Source: Pacificispira sp033344895
GTDB lineage: Bacteria > Pseudomonadota > Alphaproteobacteria > UBA8366 > Aestuariispiraceae
NCBI GenBank assembly: GCA_965229685.1
Contig: OZ245920.1
Coordinates: 3,906,001 to 3,970,000 of the forward strand
Reading direction: 5' to 3'
DNA length: 64,000 nt
Shown here: positions 8,433 to 17,557 of the stretch, piece by piece
Position numbering within the stretch: position 1 is the first letter of the stretch
Layout of the letters: each line of letters starts with the position of its first letter
Notes under the pieces: generated by a model
What the model was told of the DNA's origin: nothing
Databases searched by the model: none
The model's input: only the letters and a program-made list of their open reading frames with translations
Program-made: the position numbers and the translations under genes

Positions 8433-8977
8433 TTGACGGGAAACCAGGCGACCGTAGCCGCGCGGCAGAACAGCTTCTCTTACGATGAACTGATCGAATG
8501 CGCCAAAGGAAAGCTATTCGGCCCGGGCAATGCGCAGCTTCCGCTGCCGCCGATGCTGATGATCGACGCCATCACCCAGATTACCGAGGACGGCGGCCAG
8601 CATGGCAAGGGCCAGATTCTGGCAGAGTTCGAAGTACGTCCGGACCGCTGGTTCTTCGATTGTCATTTCAAGGGCGATCCGGTGATGCCGGGATGCCTCG
8701 GGCTGGACGCGATGTGGCAGCTTGTCGGCTTCTTCCTGGGCTGGATGGGCGCGCCGGGCCGTGGCCGCGCGCTGGGTGTCGCGAAGTGAAACTGTTCGAC
8801 ATGATCCTGCCGACAGCCAAGAAGGTTACCTACGAAATCAACCTGAAGCGGGTCATCATGCGCCGGTTGGTCATGGGAATCGCCGACGGCATGGTTCGCG
8901 TCGACGGCAAACCCGCCGCCGAAGCGAAGGACATGCGCGTCGGTCTGTTCCGGACGGATGGCGCTGACGCCTCGTAA
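8433..8977 (+). pseudogene. fabA: 3-hydroxydecanoyl-ACP dehydratase/isomerase FabA, frameshifted as sequenced
   Basis: FabA dehydrates 3-hydroxydecanoyl-ACP and isomerises the product, the branch point to unsaturated fatty acids. The first frame reads from a TTG at 8433 (GAGGG at 8421-8425) and contains LPLPPMLMIDAITQI and the active site CHFKGDPVMPGCLGLDAMWQ, with catalytic His78 and Asp92. After GRALGV at residue 116 the frame stops early. The next frame continues exactly as the family does (EVKLFDMILPTAKKVTYEIN to VGLFRTDGAD). One G is missing near 8780-8782, where a Gly-Glu-Val should follow. Corrected, the protein has about 181 residues. FabA is normally essential and its partners fabB and fabI follow, so a sequencing error is more likely than true loss. 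Confidence 0.9.
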
Positions 8978-9055
8978 TCATCGCGCCGCGTCCCTACATT
9001 CGGGCGTGAGACGCGAATACAGAACATACAGAACGGGTGGAGCTGCGAGATAGCC

Positions 9056-10279
9056 ATGAATACGCGGCGTGTTGTCGTCACCGGGCTGGGCATCGTGTCC
9101 TGCATCGGGAACAGTCAGGACGAGGTGCTTGAATCCCTGCGCGAAGGCCGCAGCGGGATCAGCCACAGCGAGGAATATGCCGAGCGCGGCTTCCGAAGCC
9201 ATGTGCACGGGAAGCCGAACATCGATATCGCCGAGCATATCGACAAGAAGCTGCTGCGCTTCATGGGCGACGGCGCGGCCTACAACTACATAGCGATGGA
9301 ACAGGCCATCGCCGATGCCGGCCTGACGGAATCGGAGATTTCCGACGACCGCACCGGCCTGATCATGGGCTCCGGCGGCCCGTCGACCAAGAACATGCTG
9401 TGGTCCTGGGACACGGCGCGCGAAAAGTCGGCGAAACGGGTCGGCCCCTTCATGGTGCCGCGGGCCATGTCGTCGACCAATTCGGCGACCCTAGCGACGC
9501 CGTTCAAGATCAAGGGCTATAACTACTCGATCTCCTCGGCCTGCTCGACCAGTGCGCATTGCATCGGCAACGGTGCGGAACTGATCCAGTGGGGCAAGCA
9601 GGACATCGTCTTCGCCGGCGGCGGCGAGGAACTGGACTGGACCCTTTCGGTGCTGTTCGATGCCATGCCGGCCTTGAGTTCCGGCTATAACGACGACCCG
9701 ACCAAGGCCAGCCGCGCCTATGACAAGAACCGCGACGGATTCGTTATTTCCGGTGGCGGCGGCGTCGTCGTCCTGGAAGAACTGGAACACGCCAAGGCGC
9801 GCGGTGCCAAGATCTATGGCGAGATCGTCGGCTATGGCGCGAATTCCGATGGCTACGACATGGTTCAGCCGTCCGGCGAGGGCGCTGTGCGCTGCATGAA
9901 GCTAGCGCTGCAGGGTCTGAACGAGCCCGTCGGCTACATCAACACCCACGGCACCTCGACCCCGATCGGCGATTCCCGCGAGATCGAGGCGATCCGCGAA
10001 GTCTTCGGCGACAACATCCCGACGATTTCGTCTACCAAGTCGATGACCGGCCACTCGCTGGGCGCGACGGGTGTCCAGGAAGCGATCTATTCGATCCTGA
10101 TGATGAACAACAACTTCATCGCCCCGTCGATCAACATCGATGAATTGGATGACGATCTGGGCGACATCCCGATCGCGCGGGAGCGGATCGACGATGTCGA
10201 CCTGAATCTCGTGATCTCGAACAGTTTCGGCTTCGGCGGCACCAATGCGACGCTGGCTTTCCGGAAATACGCGGACTGA
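9056..10279 (+). CDS. fabB: Beta-ketoacyl-ACP synthase I
   Basis: A 407-residue thiolase-fold condensing enzyme that elongates acyl-ACP, including the cis-3-decenoyl-ACP made by FabA. The nucleophile is Cys163 in SSACSTSAHC. The two catalytic His residues lie in NTHGTSTP (near 298) and TGHSLGATG (near 333), giving the Cys-His-His triad. The glycine-rich end SNSFGFGGTNATLAF is present. Length and start match the family. It follows fabA by 78 bp and precedes fabI by 8 bp, the common alphaproteobacterial fabA-fabB-fabI order. Confidence 0.97.
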   Translation: MNTRRVVVTGLGIVSCIGNSQDEVLESLREGRSGISHSEEYAERGFRSHVHGKPNIDIAEHIDKKLLRFMGDGAAYNYIAMEQAIADAGLTESEISDDRTGLIMGSGGPSTKNMLWSWDTAREKSAKRVGPFMVPRAMSSTNSATLATPFKIKGYNYSISSACSTSAHCIGNGAELIQWGKQDIVFAGGGEELDWTLSVLFDAMPALSSGYNDDPTKASRAYDKNRDGFVISGGGGVVVLEELEHAKARGAKIYGEIVGYGANSDGYDMVQPSGEGAVRCMKLALQGLNEPVGYINTHGTSTPIGDSREIEAIREVFGDNIPTISSTKSMTGHSLGATGVQEAIYSILMMNNNFIAPSINIDELDDDLGDIPIARERIDDVDLNLVISNSFGFGGTNATLAFRKYAD

Positions 10280-10287
10280 GCCGGAGC

Positions 10288-11100
10288 ATGAGCGCGAAGA
10301 AACTCATGGCCGGCAAGCGCGGCCTCATCATGGGCGTTGCGAACCATCATTCGATCGCCTGGGGCATCGCGGAAGCCTGCCACAATCACGGTGCCGAACT
10401 GGCCTTCACTTATCAGAACGATGCGTTTCTGAAGCGGGTGAAGCCGTTGGCGGCGGGCGTTGAGGCGGCGGCACTGCTGCCCTGCAACGTCTCCGACGAC
10501 GACAGCATTCAGGCCACCTTCGACGAATTGGGCAAGGTCTGGGACGGGGTCGATTTCGTCGTCCATGCCATCGCCTATTCCGACAAGGAAGAGCTCAAGG
10601 GCCGTTACGTCGACACGACAAGGCACAATTTCCGGCACACGCTGGACATTTCCTGCTTCTCCTTCACGGCGGTCGCCAAGGCGGCGGAACCGCTGATGCG
10701 GGATGGCGGCAGCCTGCTGACCCTGTCCTATGAAGGCGCGCAGCGCGTCATGCCCTCCTACAATGTCATGGGCGTGGCCAAGGCGGCGCTGGAAGCATCC
10801 GTGCGGTATCTTGCCGTCGATCTGGGCCGCAACGGCGTGCGCGTGAATGCGCTGTCCGCCGGTCCGATGCGCACGCTGGCCGGATCGGCCATCGCGGGCG
10901 CGCGCTTCACCTATAACTGGCAGGGCAAGTCGTCCCCGCTGCGTCGGAATATCGAGCTGGATGAAGTCGGCAATTCCGGCCTCTACCTGCTGTCCGATCT
11001 GTCGGCGGGCGTCACCGGTGAAGTGCATTACGTCGACAGCGGCTACCACCTGATCGGCATGGCCATTCCGGGCGGTGAGGAACCGTCGGTCGACGACTGA
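10288..11100 (+). CDS. fabI: Enoyl-ACP reductase [NADH]
   Basis: A 270-residue SDR that performs the last reduction of each fatty-acid elongation cycle. The N-terminal GLIMGVANHHSIAWGIA is the FabI cofactor loop. The active-site pattern Tyr148, Tyr158 and Lys165 (SYEG, PSYNVMGVAK) matches Tyr146/Tyr156/Lys163 of the E. coli enzyme. SAGPMRTLAGSAI is the substrate-loop region. It starts 8 bp after fabB with CCGGAG directly upstream; a second ATG (MAGKRG) is a possible start. It is the third gene of the fab operon. Confidence 0.96.
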   Translation: MSAKKLMAGKRGLIMGVANHHSIAWGIAEACHNHGAELAFTYQNDAFLKRVKPLAAGVEAAALLPCNVSDDDSIQATFDELGKVWDGVDFVVHAIAYSDKEELKGRYVDTTRHNFRHTLDISCFSFTAVAKAAEPLMRDGGSLLTLSYEGAQRVMPSYNVMGVAKAALEASVRYLAVDLGRNGVRVNALSAGPMRTLAGSAIAGARFTYNWQGKSSPLRRNIELDEVGNSGLYLLSDLSAGVTGEVHYVDSGYHLIGMAIPGGEEPSVDD

Positions 11101-11140
11101 CCACCGGCTTTCGCCCACCGCCTCGCAATAGAGGTTCCTC

Positions 11141-14100
11141 ATGCACCTGTTAGCGGCAACGCCGGGCGGGATCGACGATGGATCGGAAGCCGTCGATCTG
11201 GGGCAGGATCCGGCCGACATCGTCATCCTGACCGCCGCAGACACCGAAATCGCCTGCCTGGCCGCCGCCCAGGAGCGCCGCCTGGCCGCCGATCCCGGAG
11301 CGCCGACGCTCCGCTGCGTCAATCTGCTGCATCTCGGCCATAACTATTCGGTCGACCTCTATCTCGAACAGACGCTTTCGAAAGCGAAGCTGGTCATCGG
11401 CCGCCTGCTGGGCGGACGCGGCTACTGGCCCTATGGCGTCGACGAGGCGACCGCCCTGTGCCGCAAGAAGGGCATCGCCCTGGCCTGGCTGCCCGGCGAC
11501 GACCAGCCGGATGCGGAACTGCACGGTCTGTCGACGCTGCCCGGCGATACGGTCCATCGCCTGTGGCAGTATTTCGTGCAGGGCGGGATCGACAATGCGG
11601 AAAACCTGCTGGCCCATGCCGCGAGCCTGCTGAACCACGAGGCGGCGTGGCGGGAGCCGGCACCGCTGCTGCGCGCGGGGCTCTACTGGCCGGGCCGCAA
11701 TCTGCCGGACCTTGCCGATCTGCCGCGCGCCGAGGGCCGCCCGGTGGCCGCCATCGTCTTCTATCGTGCCCTGTTCCAGGCCGCCAACACGGCGGTGATC
11801 GACGCGCTGATTGAGGCGATGGACGCTGTCGGCGTGGACGCGCTGCCGATCTATGCCGCCAGTCTCAAGGATCCGGTCGCGGCGGATACGGTCCGCGGGC
11901 TACTGGCCGAGGGCGGCGCCGGAATAGTCCTGAACGGAACCGGCTTCGCGCTGTCGGTCCCCGGCGCGGCGCGGATGGAGACGCCGTTCGACGGGCAGGA
12001 CTGCCCGGTCCTGCAAGTCGTCTTCTCCGGCGGCAATCGCGATGCCTGGGCCGAGGGCACACGCGGACTTTCCGCCCGCGACATCGCCATGAATGTGGCC
12101 CTGCCGGAAGTCGACGGCCGGATCCTGAGCCGCGCGGTCAGTTTCAAGGGCGCCGCCCGGCGCGACCCGCTGACCCAGGCCGATATCGTCACCTACGAAC
12201 CGGTTGCCGACCGCTGCGGTTTTGTTGCCCAACTGGCCGCCGGCTGGCTGACCCTGCGCAACACGCCCGTGGCGGAGCGTCGGATCGCGGTGGTCTTTGC
12301 CAACTACCCGAACCGTGACGCGCGACTGGGCAATGGGGTCGGGCTCGATACGCCCGCCGGAACCATCGCCCTGATCGAGGCGATGAAACAGGCCGGCTAT
12401 GCCATCGAGGGCGGGTTCGAGAATGGCGACGCCCTGATCGACTATCTGAAGGCCGGTCCCACAAATGCGACCAACCAGGGCCGGGAGGAGCGGGAATCCC
12501 TGTCGCTGGCCGACTACCAGCTTTTCTTCGGAGACTTGCCGCAATCCGTCCGCGACGCCGTAACCGACCGCTGGGGCGCACCTGAGGACGATCCCTTCTT
12601 CCGGCCGGGCGAGGTCGATTGCGGCCGCTTCGCGCTGCCGGTCTTCCGGTTGGGGAAACTGGCGATCGGCCTGCAGCCGGCGCGCGGCTACAATATCGAT
12701 CCGCAGGCGACCTATCACAGTCCGGACCTCGTGCCGCCGCACGGTTATCTGGCCTTCTATGCCTGGCTGCGCTGGTCCTTCGGCGCGCAGGCGGTGCTGC
12801 ATATGGGCAAGCACGGCAATCTGGAATGGCTGCCCGGCAAGGCCGTGGCCCTGTCAGAAGACTGTTATCCCGAGGCCGTCTTTGGGCCGCTGCCGCATAT
12901 CTATCCCTTCATCGTCAACGATCCGGGGGAAGGCACCCAGGCGAAGCGCCGGGCCCAGGCGGTCATCGTCGACCACCTGACGCCGCCGCTGACCCGCGCC
13001 GAAAGCTATGGGCCGCTCAAGGATCTGGAACTGCTGGTCGACGAGTATTTCGAGGCCGCCGGAACCGATCCGCGCCGCATCAAGGTCCTGAAGCGCGACA
13101 TTCTGGACCTGACCCACCGGATCGGCCTGGCAACCGACTGCGGCATCAATACCGGCGACGACGAGGAGCAGGCCCTCGCCAAGCTGGACAATTACCTGTG
13201 CGAATTGAAGGAGATGCAGATTCGCGACGGGCTGCACGTCTTTGGCCGCGCGCCGGACGGCGACCAACTGACCGATCTGCTGGTGGCGCTGGCGCGGGTG
13301 CCGCGCGGCAAGGGCGAGAAGCGCGATGCCTCCCTGATCCGGGCCCTGGCGAAGGATTTCGGATTCGCGGCCGATTTCGACCCATTGGACTGCCCGATGG
13401 GGGATCCGTGGACCGGCCTTCGACCGGATGTGCTGGCGGGGCTGGATAGCGCGACCTGGCGCAGCTTCGGCGATACGGTCGAGCGGCTGGAGGTCTATGC
13501 CCGGCGACTTGTCCTGGGCGCGGTCGAACCGCCCGGACCGGCCAGCGCAGCGGTAATGGAATGGCTGAATGGTCCGTTGCGCGCCATCGTATCGGACAGC
13601 GGCAATGCGGAACTGACCGGCGCCCTGACAGCGCTGGATGGCCGGTTCCTGGCGCCCGGGCCTTCCGGCGCGCCGACACGAGGCCGGCCGGACGTTCTGC
13701 CGACCGGCCGTAATTTCTATTCCGTCGATACCCGCACCGTCCCGACACCGGCGGCCTGGACCCTGGGCTGGAAGTCGGCGCAGTTGCTGGTTGAGACCTA
13801 TGCCCAGGAACATGGCGACTATCCCATACGCCTGGCACTGAGCTGCTGGGGCACGGCAAACATGCGGACCGGCGGCGACGATATCGCCCAGGCCCTGGCG
13901 CTCATGGGCGTGCGCCCGACCTGGGACAGCGCGTCACGGCGCGTCACCGGGTTCGAGATACTGCCCGCCGACCTGCTGGACCGGCCCCGTGTTGATGTGA
14001 CCCTGCGCATCTCCGGCTTCTTCCGGGACGCCTTCCCGGGTCTCATCGATCTGGTCGACAGCGCCGCCCGCGCCGTCGCCGCGCTGGATGAACCGGAGGA

Positions 14101-14905
14101 TGTGAATCCGCTGGCCGCCGGGGTACGCCAGGAGACCGCGACCCTGATCGCGGAAGGCGTCGATGCGGATGCCGCGGTGATGCGCGCCGGATCCCGCATC
14201 TTCGGCTCCAAGCCGGGTGCCTATGGCGCGGGGCTGCAGGCCCTGATCGACGAGAAGGGCTGGACGACGGAGGCCGATCTGGCGGATGCCTATCTGGCCT
14301 GGGGCGGTTACGCCTATGGCGCCGGAAAGGAAGGCGCCGCCGATCGCAGCGGCTTCGAACGCCGCCTGGGGCGGGTTCAGGCCATTCTCCACAATCAGGA
14401 CAACCGTGAGCACGACCTGCTCGACAGCGACGACTATTACCAGTTCGAAGGCGGCATGGCGGTCGCGGCGCGAACCCTGAGCGGCGACAAGGTCCCGGTC
14501 TATCACAACGATCACAGCCGCCCGGAGAGCCCGAAGGTCCGCAGCCTGGAGGATGAGATCGGCCGGGTGGTGCGCGCCCGCGTGGTCAATCCGAAATGGA
14601 TTCAGGGCGTCATGCGCCACGGCTACAAGGGCGCTTTCGAGATGGCGGCGACCGTCGACTATCTCTTCGCCTTCGCGGCAACGGCGCGGGCGGTGTCCGA
14701 CCACCATTTCGATGCCGTGTTCGAGGCCTATCTGATGGACGAGGCGGTTCGGGATTTTCTGGAACGGACCAATCCGGACGCGCTCACGGACATTGCGGCA
14801 CGCCTTCAGGAAGCAGAATCTCGCGGCCTTTGGACTTCGCGGCGCAACGATACGGGCCCCGTCCTGGCCGAAATCGCCAATCGCGGAAGCCACTTGGCAC
14901 CCTAG
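11141..14905 (+). CDS. cobN: Aerobic cobaltochelatase subunit CobN
   Basis: The 1254-residue large subunit of the ATP-dependent CobNST chelatase, which inserts cobalt into hydrogenobyrinic acid a,c-diamide in the aerobic B12 pathway. The family signatures HNYSVDLYLEQTLSKAKLV (N-terminal), AVLHMGKHGNLEWLPGK, the IYPFIVNDPGEGTQAKRRAQ region and the C-terminal QGVMRHGYKGAFEMAATVDY are all present, and the length is normal. The start is preceded by AGAGG. CobN usually sits beside cobW or other cob genes. Here it stands alone 40 bp after fabI, and cobS/cobT must be elsewhere. Confidence 0.96.
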   Translation: MHLLAATPGGIDDGSEAVDLGQDPADIVILTAADTEIACLAAAQERRLAADPGAPTLRCVNLLHLGHNYSVDLYLEQTLSKAKLVIGRLLGGRGYWPYGVDEATALCRKKGIALAWLPGDDQPDAELHGLSTLPGDTVHRLWQYFVQGGIDNAENLLAHAASLLNHEAAWREPAPLLRAGLYWPGRNLPDLADLPRAEGRPVAAIVFYRALFQAANTAVIDALIEAMDAVGVDALPIYAASLKDPVAADTVRGLLAEGGAGIVLNGTGFALSVPGAARMETPFDGQDCPVLQVVFSGGNRDAWAEGTRGLSARDIAMNVALPEVDGRILSRAVSFKGAARRDPLTQADIVTYEPVADRCGFVAQLAAGWLTLRNTPVAERRIAVVFANYPNRDARLGNGVGLDTPAGTIALIEAMKQAGYAIEGGFENGDALIDYLKAGPTNATNQGREERESLSLADYQLFFGDLPQSVRDAVTDRWGAPEDDPFFRPGEVDCGRFALPVFRLGKLAIGLQPARGYNIDPQATYHSPDLVPPHGYLAFYAWLRWSFGAQAVLHMGKHGNLEWLPGKAVALSEDCYPEAVFGPLPHIYPFIVNDPGEGTQAKRRAQAVIVDHLTPPLTRAESYGPLKDLELLVDEYFEAAGTDPRRIKVLKRDILDLTHRIGLATDCGINTGDDEEQALAKLDNYLCELKEMQIRDGLHVFGRAPDGDQLTDLLVALARVPRGKGEKRDASLIRALAKDFGFAADFDPLDCPMGDPWTGLRPDVLAGLDSATWRSFGDTVERLEVYARRLVLGAVEPPGPASAAVMEWLNGPLRAIVSDSGNAELTGALTALDGRFLAPGPSGAPTRGRPDVLPTGRNFYSVDTRTVPTPAAWTLGWKSAQLLVETYAQEHGDYPIRLALSCWGTANMRTGGDDIAQALALMGVRPTWDSASRRVTGFEILPADLLDRPRVDVTLRISGFFRDAFPGLIDLVDSAARAVAALDEPEDVNPLAAGVRQETATLIAEGVDADAAVMRAGSRIFGSKPGAYGAGLQALIDEKGWTTEADLADAYLAWGGYAYGAGKEGAADRSGFERRLGRVQAILHNQDNREHDLLDSDDYYQFEGGMAVAARTLSGDKVPVYHNDHSRPESPKVRSLEDEIGRVVRARVVNPKWIQGVMRHGYKGAFEMAATVDYLFAFAATARAVSDHHFDAVFEAYLMDEAVRDFLERTNPDALTDIAARLQEAESRGLWTSRRNDTGPVLAEIANRGSHLAP

Positions 14906-14945
14906 TGCGGTGCGAATTCGCGGCACGAAATGACCCCATTGACTC

Positions 14946-15090
14946 AAGGGGGATTTCGGCGCGACACTTTCTCTCACGCGGTCGGTGAAAGTCCGACGGT
15001 GAAGCATCCGCCGCAAAACCGATGCGGTGGACGGACCCCACTCACTACGGCCGGTGGGTCAGGGATCCAGCAGGAAATGACGCGTTCAAG
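14946..15090 (+). promoter_or_regulatory. Structured non-coding element, cobalamin-riboswitch-like (tentative)
   Basis: The stretch downstream of cobN contains CGGTGAAAGTCCGACGGTG (from 14984), which resembles the P5/L5 core CGGTGAAANTCCG of cobalamin riboswitches. After it come a GCATC/GATGC stem around CCGCCGC, a GACCC/GGGTC stem at about 15034-15060, and GGATCCAGCAGG, which might match the conserved 3' strand. The upstream GGGAA box and the ACTGT of the standard core are not clear. A GC-rich hairpin follows at 15109. No plus-strand gene lies directly downstream; the next 1 kb is antisense to a LysR gene. Treat it as a candidate only. Confidence 0.3.
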
Positions 15091-15108
15091 CAATGCGCGA
15101 AACCCGGC

Positions 15109-15129
15109 GGGGGCCCCTAGTGGGCCCCC
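15109..15129. terminator. GC-rich hairpin between cobN and gcvA-like gene
   Basis: GGGGGCCC at 15109-15116 pairs perfectly with GGGCCCCC at 15122-15129 around a 5-nt loop. It lies between convergent genes. No T-run follows on the plus strand, so its strength as an intrinsic terminator is uncertain. Confidence 0.5.
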
Positions 15130-15186
15130 GTTCGTATGGCCGGTCCAATGACCCTTTCATTTGCCACTTCCGAACGCATGCCGGCC

Positions 15187-16128
15187 CTATCCCGCCTGGT
15201 CCGGCACAGTGACATTCAGGGTCCTGTCCCGCTCCTCGAACAGCCATGAGCGAAAGGCCTGGAGACGTGGGTCGTCGCCATGATGCGGCGGAAAGACGAC
15301 GTGATAGCCCAGATTGGCGTTCAGAATCGGCACGTCGGCAAAAGGCTGCACCAGCTTGCCACTGGCCAGTTCCGCATCGGCGAAGACATACTCGACCAGC
15401 GCCACGCCCTGTCCGGCGATCGCGGCGTCGATCACCAGCGAATGGGTGTTGAAGCGTGGTCCCCGGGTCGGATCGACATCGGTGATGCCCGCCGCCCGCA
15501 ACCACATCGCCCAGGTATCCTCCATCGCCGCGGCGCCGGTCTCCTGAAGGTGAATCAAGGTGTGATTTCTCAGATCGGACAGGTTCCGAAGCGCGTTCTC
15601 ACCGCGTGTCAGTTTCGGGCTGCAGACCGGAAGCGTCCGGGTCTGGAACAAGGGTTCCGACGTCAGCCCCGGATAACTTCCCATGCCGAAACGCACGGCC
15701 AGATCGATCGCCTCTGAATCGAATTGCACCAGGCGGGAGTTGGCATCGATCCGCAGGTCGATCTCCGGATGCCGTTCATGAAACCGGGCCAGACGCGGCA
15801 CCAGCCATTTCGACGCCAGCGACGGCGGCAGGCTGACATTCAGCGGGCCGGCCCGCCCCCCGCTGCGCATGATGACATAGGCATTTTCCAGTTGATCGAA
15901 AGCGGCACTGACCTCCGGCGCAGCCTGACGGCCCGCCTCGGTCAGGGCCAGGGCCCGGGTCAGGCGCCGGAACAGTTTCACACCGGTATATTCCTCCAGC
16001 GTCTTAATCTGCTGGCTGATCGCCGCCGGCGTAACGCGCAGCTCCTCGGAGGCGGCCTTGAAGCTCAGATGTCGGGCCGCCGCTTCGAAAGCACGCAGCG
16101 CGGCAAGGGGTGGCAGAAGTCTGGGCAT
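15187..16128 (-). CDS. LysR family regulator, GcvA-like
   Basis: A 313-residue LysR-type regulator. The N-terminal winged helix (LAALRAFEAAARHLSFKAAS, then VTPAAISQQIKTLEEYTGV) is the GcvA subgroup type, and VSLPPSLASKWLVPRL starts the periplasmic-binding-like effector domain at about residue 97. GcvA controls the glycine-cleavage system in enteric bacteria, but in alphaproteobacteria this subgroup regulates many unrelated genes. It is divergent from a small protein gene at 16273, with an AT-rich 145-bp promoter region between them. Its transcript would be antisense to anything read through from the structured element after cobN. Confidence 0.88.
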   Translation of the reverse strand: MPRLLPPLAALRAFEAAARHLSFKAASEELRVTPAAISQQIKTLEEYTGVKLFRRLTRALALTEAGRQAAPEVSAAFDQLENAYVIMRSGGRAGPLNVSLPPSLASKWLVPRLARFHERHPEIDLRIDANSRLVQFDSEAIDLAVRFGMGSYPGLTSEPLFQTRTLPVCSPKLTRGENALRNLSDLRNHTLIHLQETGAAAMEDTWAMWLRAAGITDVDPTRGPRFNTHSLVIDAAIAGQGVALVEYVFADAELASGKLVQPFADVPILNANLGYHVVFPPHHGDDPRLQAFRSWLFEERDRTLNVTVPDQAG

Positions 16129-16272
16129 ACATCCTCACAAGATAGCTGCACTTATCTATAAGTCGATTTTTACTCGTTTGTGAATGCCAAAGGGTTAAGC
16201 CACATTTACTCCAGATGAAGCGTCACCGACCGGATGCTTTGCCCCGAACCCACGTTTTGAAGGAGAAAAGAG

Positions 16273-16464
16273 ATGTTCCTGACGCCCTATCACACGCTGA
16301 GCCACACCCCGGGCAGCCACGCGCTGCGCGCCGAAAACGAAGCCCGGGCCTTCGCCTTCTGGCAGACCCTGAACACCACCCCGGACCGGTTCGCCAGCCT
16401 GCTGCGCTGGGGCCGGGCCGACACCGCCCAGACACTGAGCGGCCGCTGGCTGCCGGCGGAGTAG
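16273..16464 (+). CDS. Small protein of unknown function (63 aa)
   Basis: I do not recognise this 63-residue protein. It starts with an ATG at 16273 behind a strong Shine-Dalgarno (GAAGGAG at 16259-16265) and ends 62 bp before a textbook terminator, so it looks like a real single-gene transcript. It reads MFLTPYHTLSHTPGSHALRA, then RAFAFWQTLNTTPDRFASLL. It is His-rich at the start, otherwise mildly amphipathic, with no signal peptide or membrane segment. It is divergent from the GcvA-like regulator, which may control it. Confidence 0.6.
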   Translation: MFLTPYHTLSHTPGSHALRAENEARAFAFWQTLNTTPDRFASLLRWGRADTAQTLSGRWLPAE

Positions 16465-16526
16465 GGGCACCCCCGGGGGCCCGTATCGCGCCCCAATCTT
16501 TCCATCCCATCGCCCCCTGGGGAAAA

Positions 16527-16558
16527 GGTCGAAGCCGAAATCGGTTTCGGCCTTTTTT
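16527..16558 (+). terminator. Intrinsic terminator after the 63-aa protein
   Basis: An 11-bp stem with G-T wobbles (GGTCGAAGCCG at 16527-16537 with CGGTTTCGGCC at 16542-16552) has a 4-nt AAAT loop and is followed by six T residues. This is a classical rho-independent terminator on the plus strand. Confidence 0.85.
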
Positions 16559-16672
16559 CAACGCCTGTGTGGGGATTTGGTTTTCGCCTGGAGGTCGTGC
16601 TGCCGCCCGGCGAGACGTCACACCCGAAGAGATGCAACGCCGCCATACCGCGATGATGGCGCGCGAGGGCAG

Positions 16673-17551
16673 CTAACGCGCCGCCCAGGCTTCGAATTCC
16701 GCCGCCCGGTCGAGAAGCCGCCTTGCATTGGAGATCATCGGCAGTTCGAGCATGATCCCGTCCAGCTCGACATGGGCGGTCTCCGCCTTGTCGAAGGCCT
16801 CCACGATCCGCCGCGCCTGTGCCAGGGCCTCGGGTGCCGGGGTCAGGATGCGATGGATCGGATCGACATGGTCCGCCCGGACCAGCGACTTGGCGGTATA
16901 GCCCAACCGGCGGGCGTGACGTGTTTCGGCCTCAAGCCCGGCAAGGTCGGTATAGGTATAGGGGCAATCGATTGAGACCACCCCTGCCGCGCGGCATTCC
17001 ACATGAAACCGCTGCCGAACATACAGCAGTTCCATGCCGTCATGGCCGCGCTCGGCCCCCAGATCGGCGGCCATGTCCTCCGACGCAACCAGGCAGGCGG
17101 TCACGCGAGGGTCGGAAAGCGCGACGTCGTAGGTGCGCATCAGCCCGCGCGCCAGTTCGACATTGGGGACAAGTTCGACCTCCGCGCGGGTTCCGGCGAT
17201 ACCGTCCACAGCCTCGGCAAGCTCGCGAATCCGTTCAGGACCGTCGACCTTGGGCAACATGATCACGTCCGGCCCTGCCGGCAGCACGGCGCGCAGGTCG
17301 TCCATGCCGTCACCGGACAGCGGATTGACCCGCACGGCAGCAACGGCCCCTGCTGCACGCCACGCCGGAAACAGTCCGGCCGCCAGGGCGCGGGCCGCCG
17401 GGCGCTGCGCCGGGCGGGTGAAATCCTCCAATTCGAGAATGACGACATCGGCACCGCTCTGGCCGGCGCCCAGTTGCATGGTGCGGTCCGCGCCGCCGGT
17501 AAACAGCCAGGTCCGGCGCAGACGCGGTGGTCGAAGCGGCATGAAACTCAA
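16673..17551 (-). CDS. CoA ester lyase, HpcH/HpaI aldolase (CitE-like)
   Basis: A 292-residue TIM-barrel protein of the citrate-lyase beta-subunit family (malyl-CoA or citramalyl-CoA lyase type), which cleaves or forms C-C bonds in CoA esters using Mg2+. Family motifs are RRTWLFTGGADRTMQLGAGQ (near residue 11), DVVILELEDF (metal/CoA region), VAAVRVNPLSG, IMLPKVDGPE, and CLVASEDMAADLG for the second acidic cluster. The usual catalytic details and substrate cannot be fixed from sequence. It starts 6 bp after the peroxiredoxin stop, so the two are probably one operon. Confidence 0.82.
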   Translation of the reverse strand: MSFMPLRPPRLRRTWLFTGGADRTMQLGAGQSGADVVILELEDFTRPAQRPAARALAAGLFPAWRAAGAVAAVRVNPLSGDGMDDLRAVLPAGPDVIMLPKVDGPERIRELAEAVDGIAGTRAEVELVPNVELARGLMRTYDVALSDPRVTACLVASEDMAADLGAERGHDGMELLYVRQRFHVECRAAGVVSIDCPYTYTDLAGLEAETRHARRLGYTAKSLVRADHVDPIHRILTPAPEALAQARRIVEAFDKAETAHVELDGIMLELPMISNARRLLDRAAEFEAWAAR

Positions 17552-17557
17552 ACCCGG

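Noticed and set aside
8433..8977. Programmed ribosomal frameshifting in fabA
   Set aside because: No slippery heptamer or downstream structure is seen at the break, and FabA is not known to use frameshifting.
14946..15090. FMN riboswitch reading of the element after cobN
   Set aside because: GGTGAAAGTCC also occurs in FMN riboswitches, but the other FMN-specific blocks are missing and the neighbour is a B12 gene; cobalamin-like is the better, still tentative, reading.
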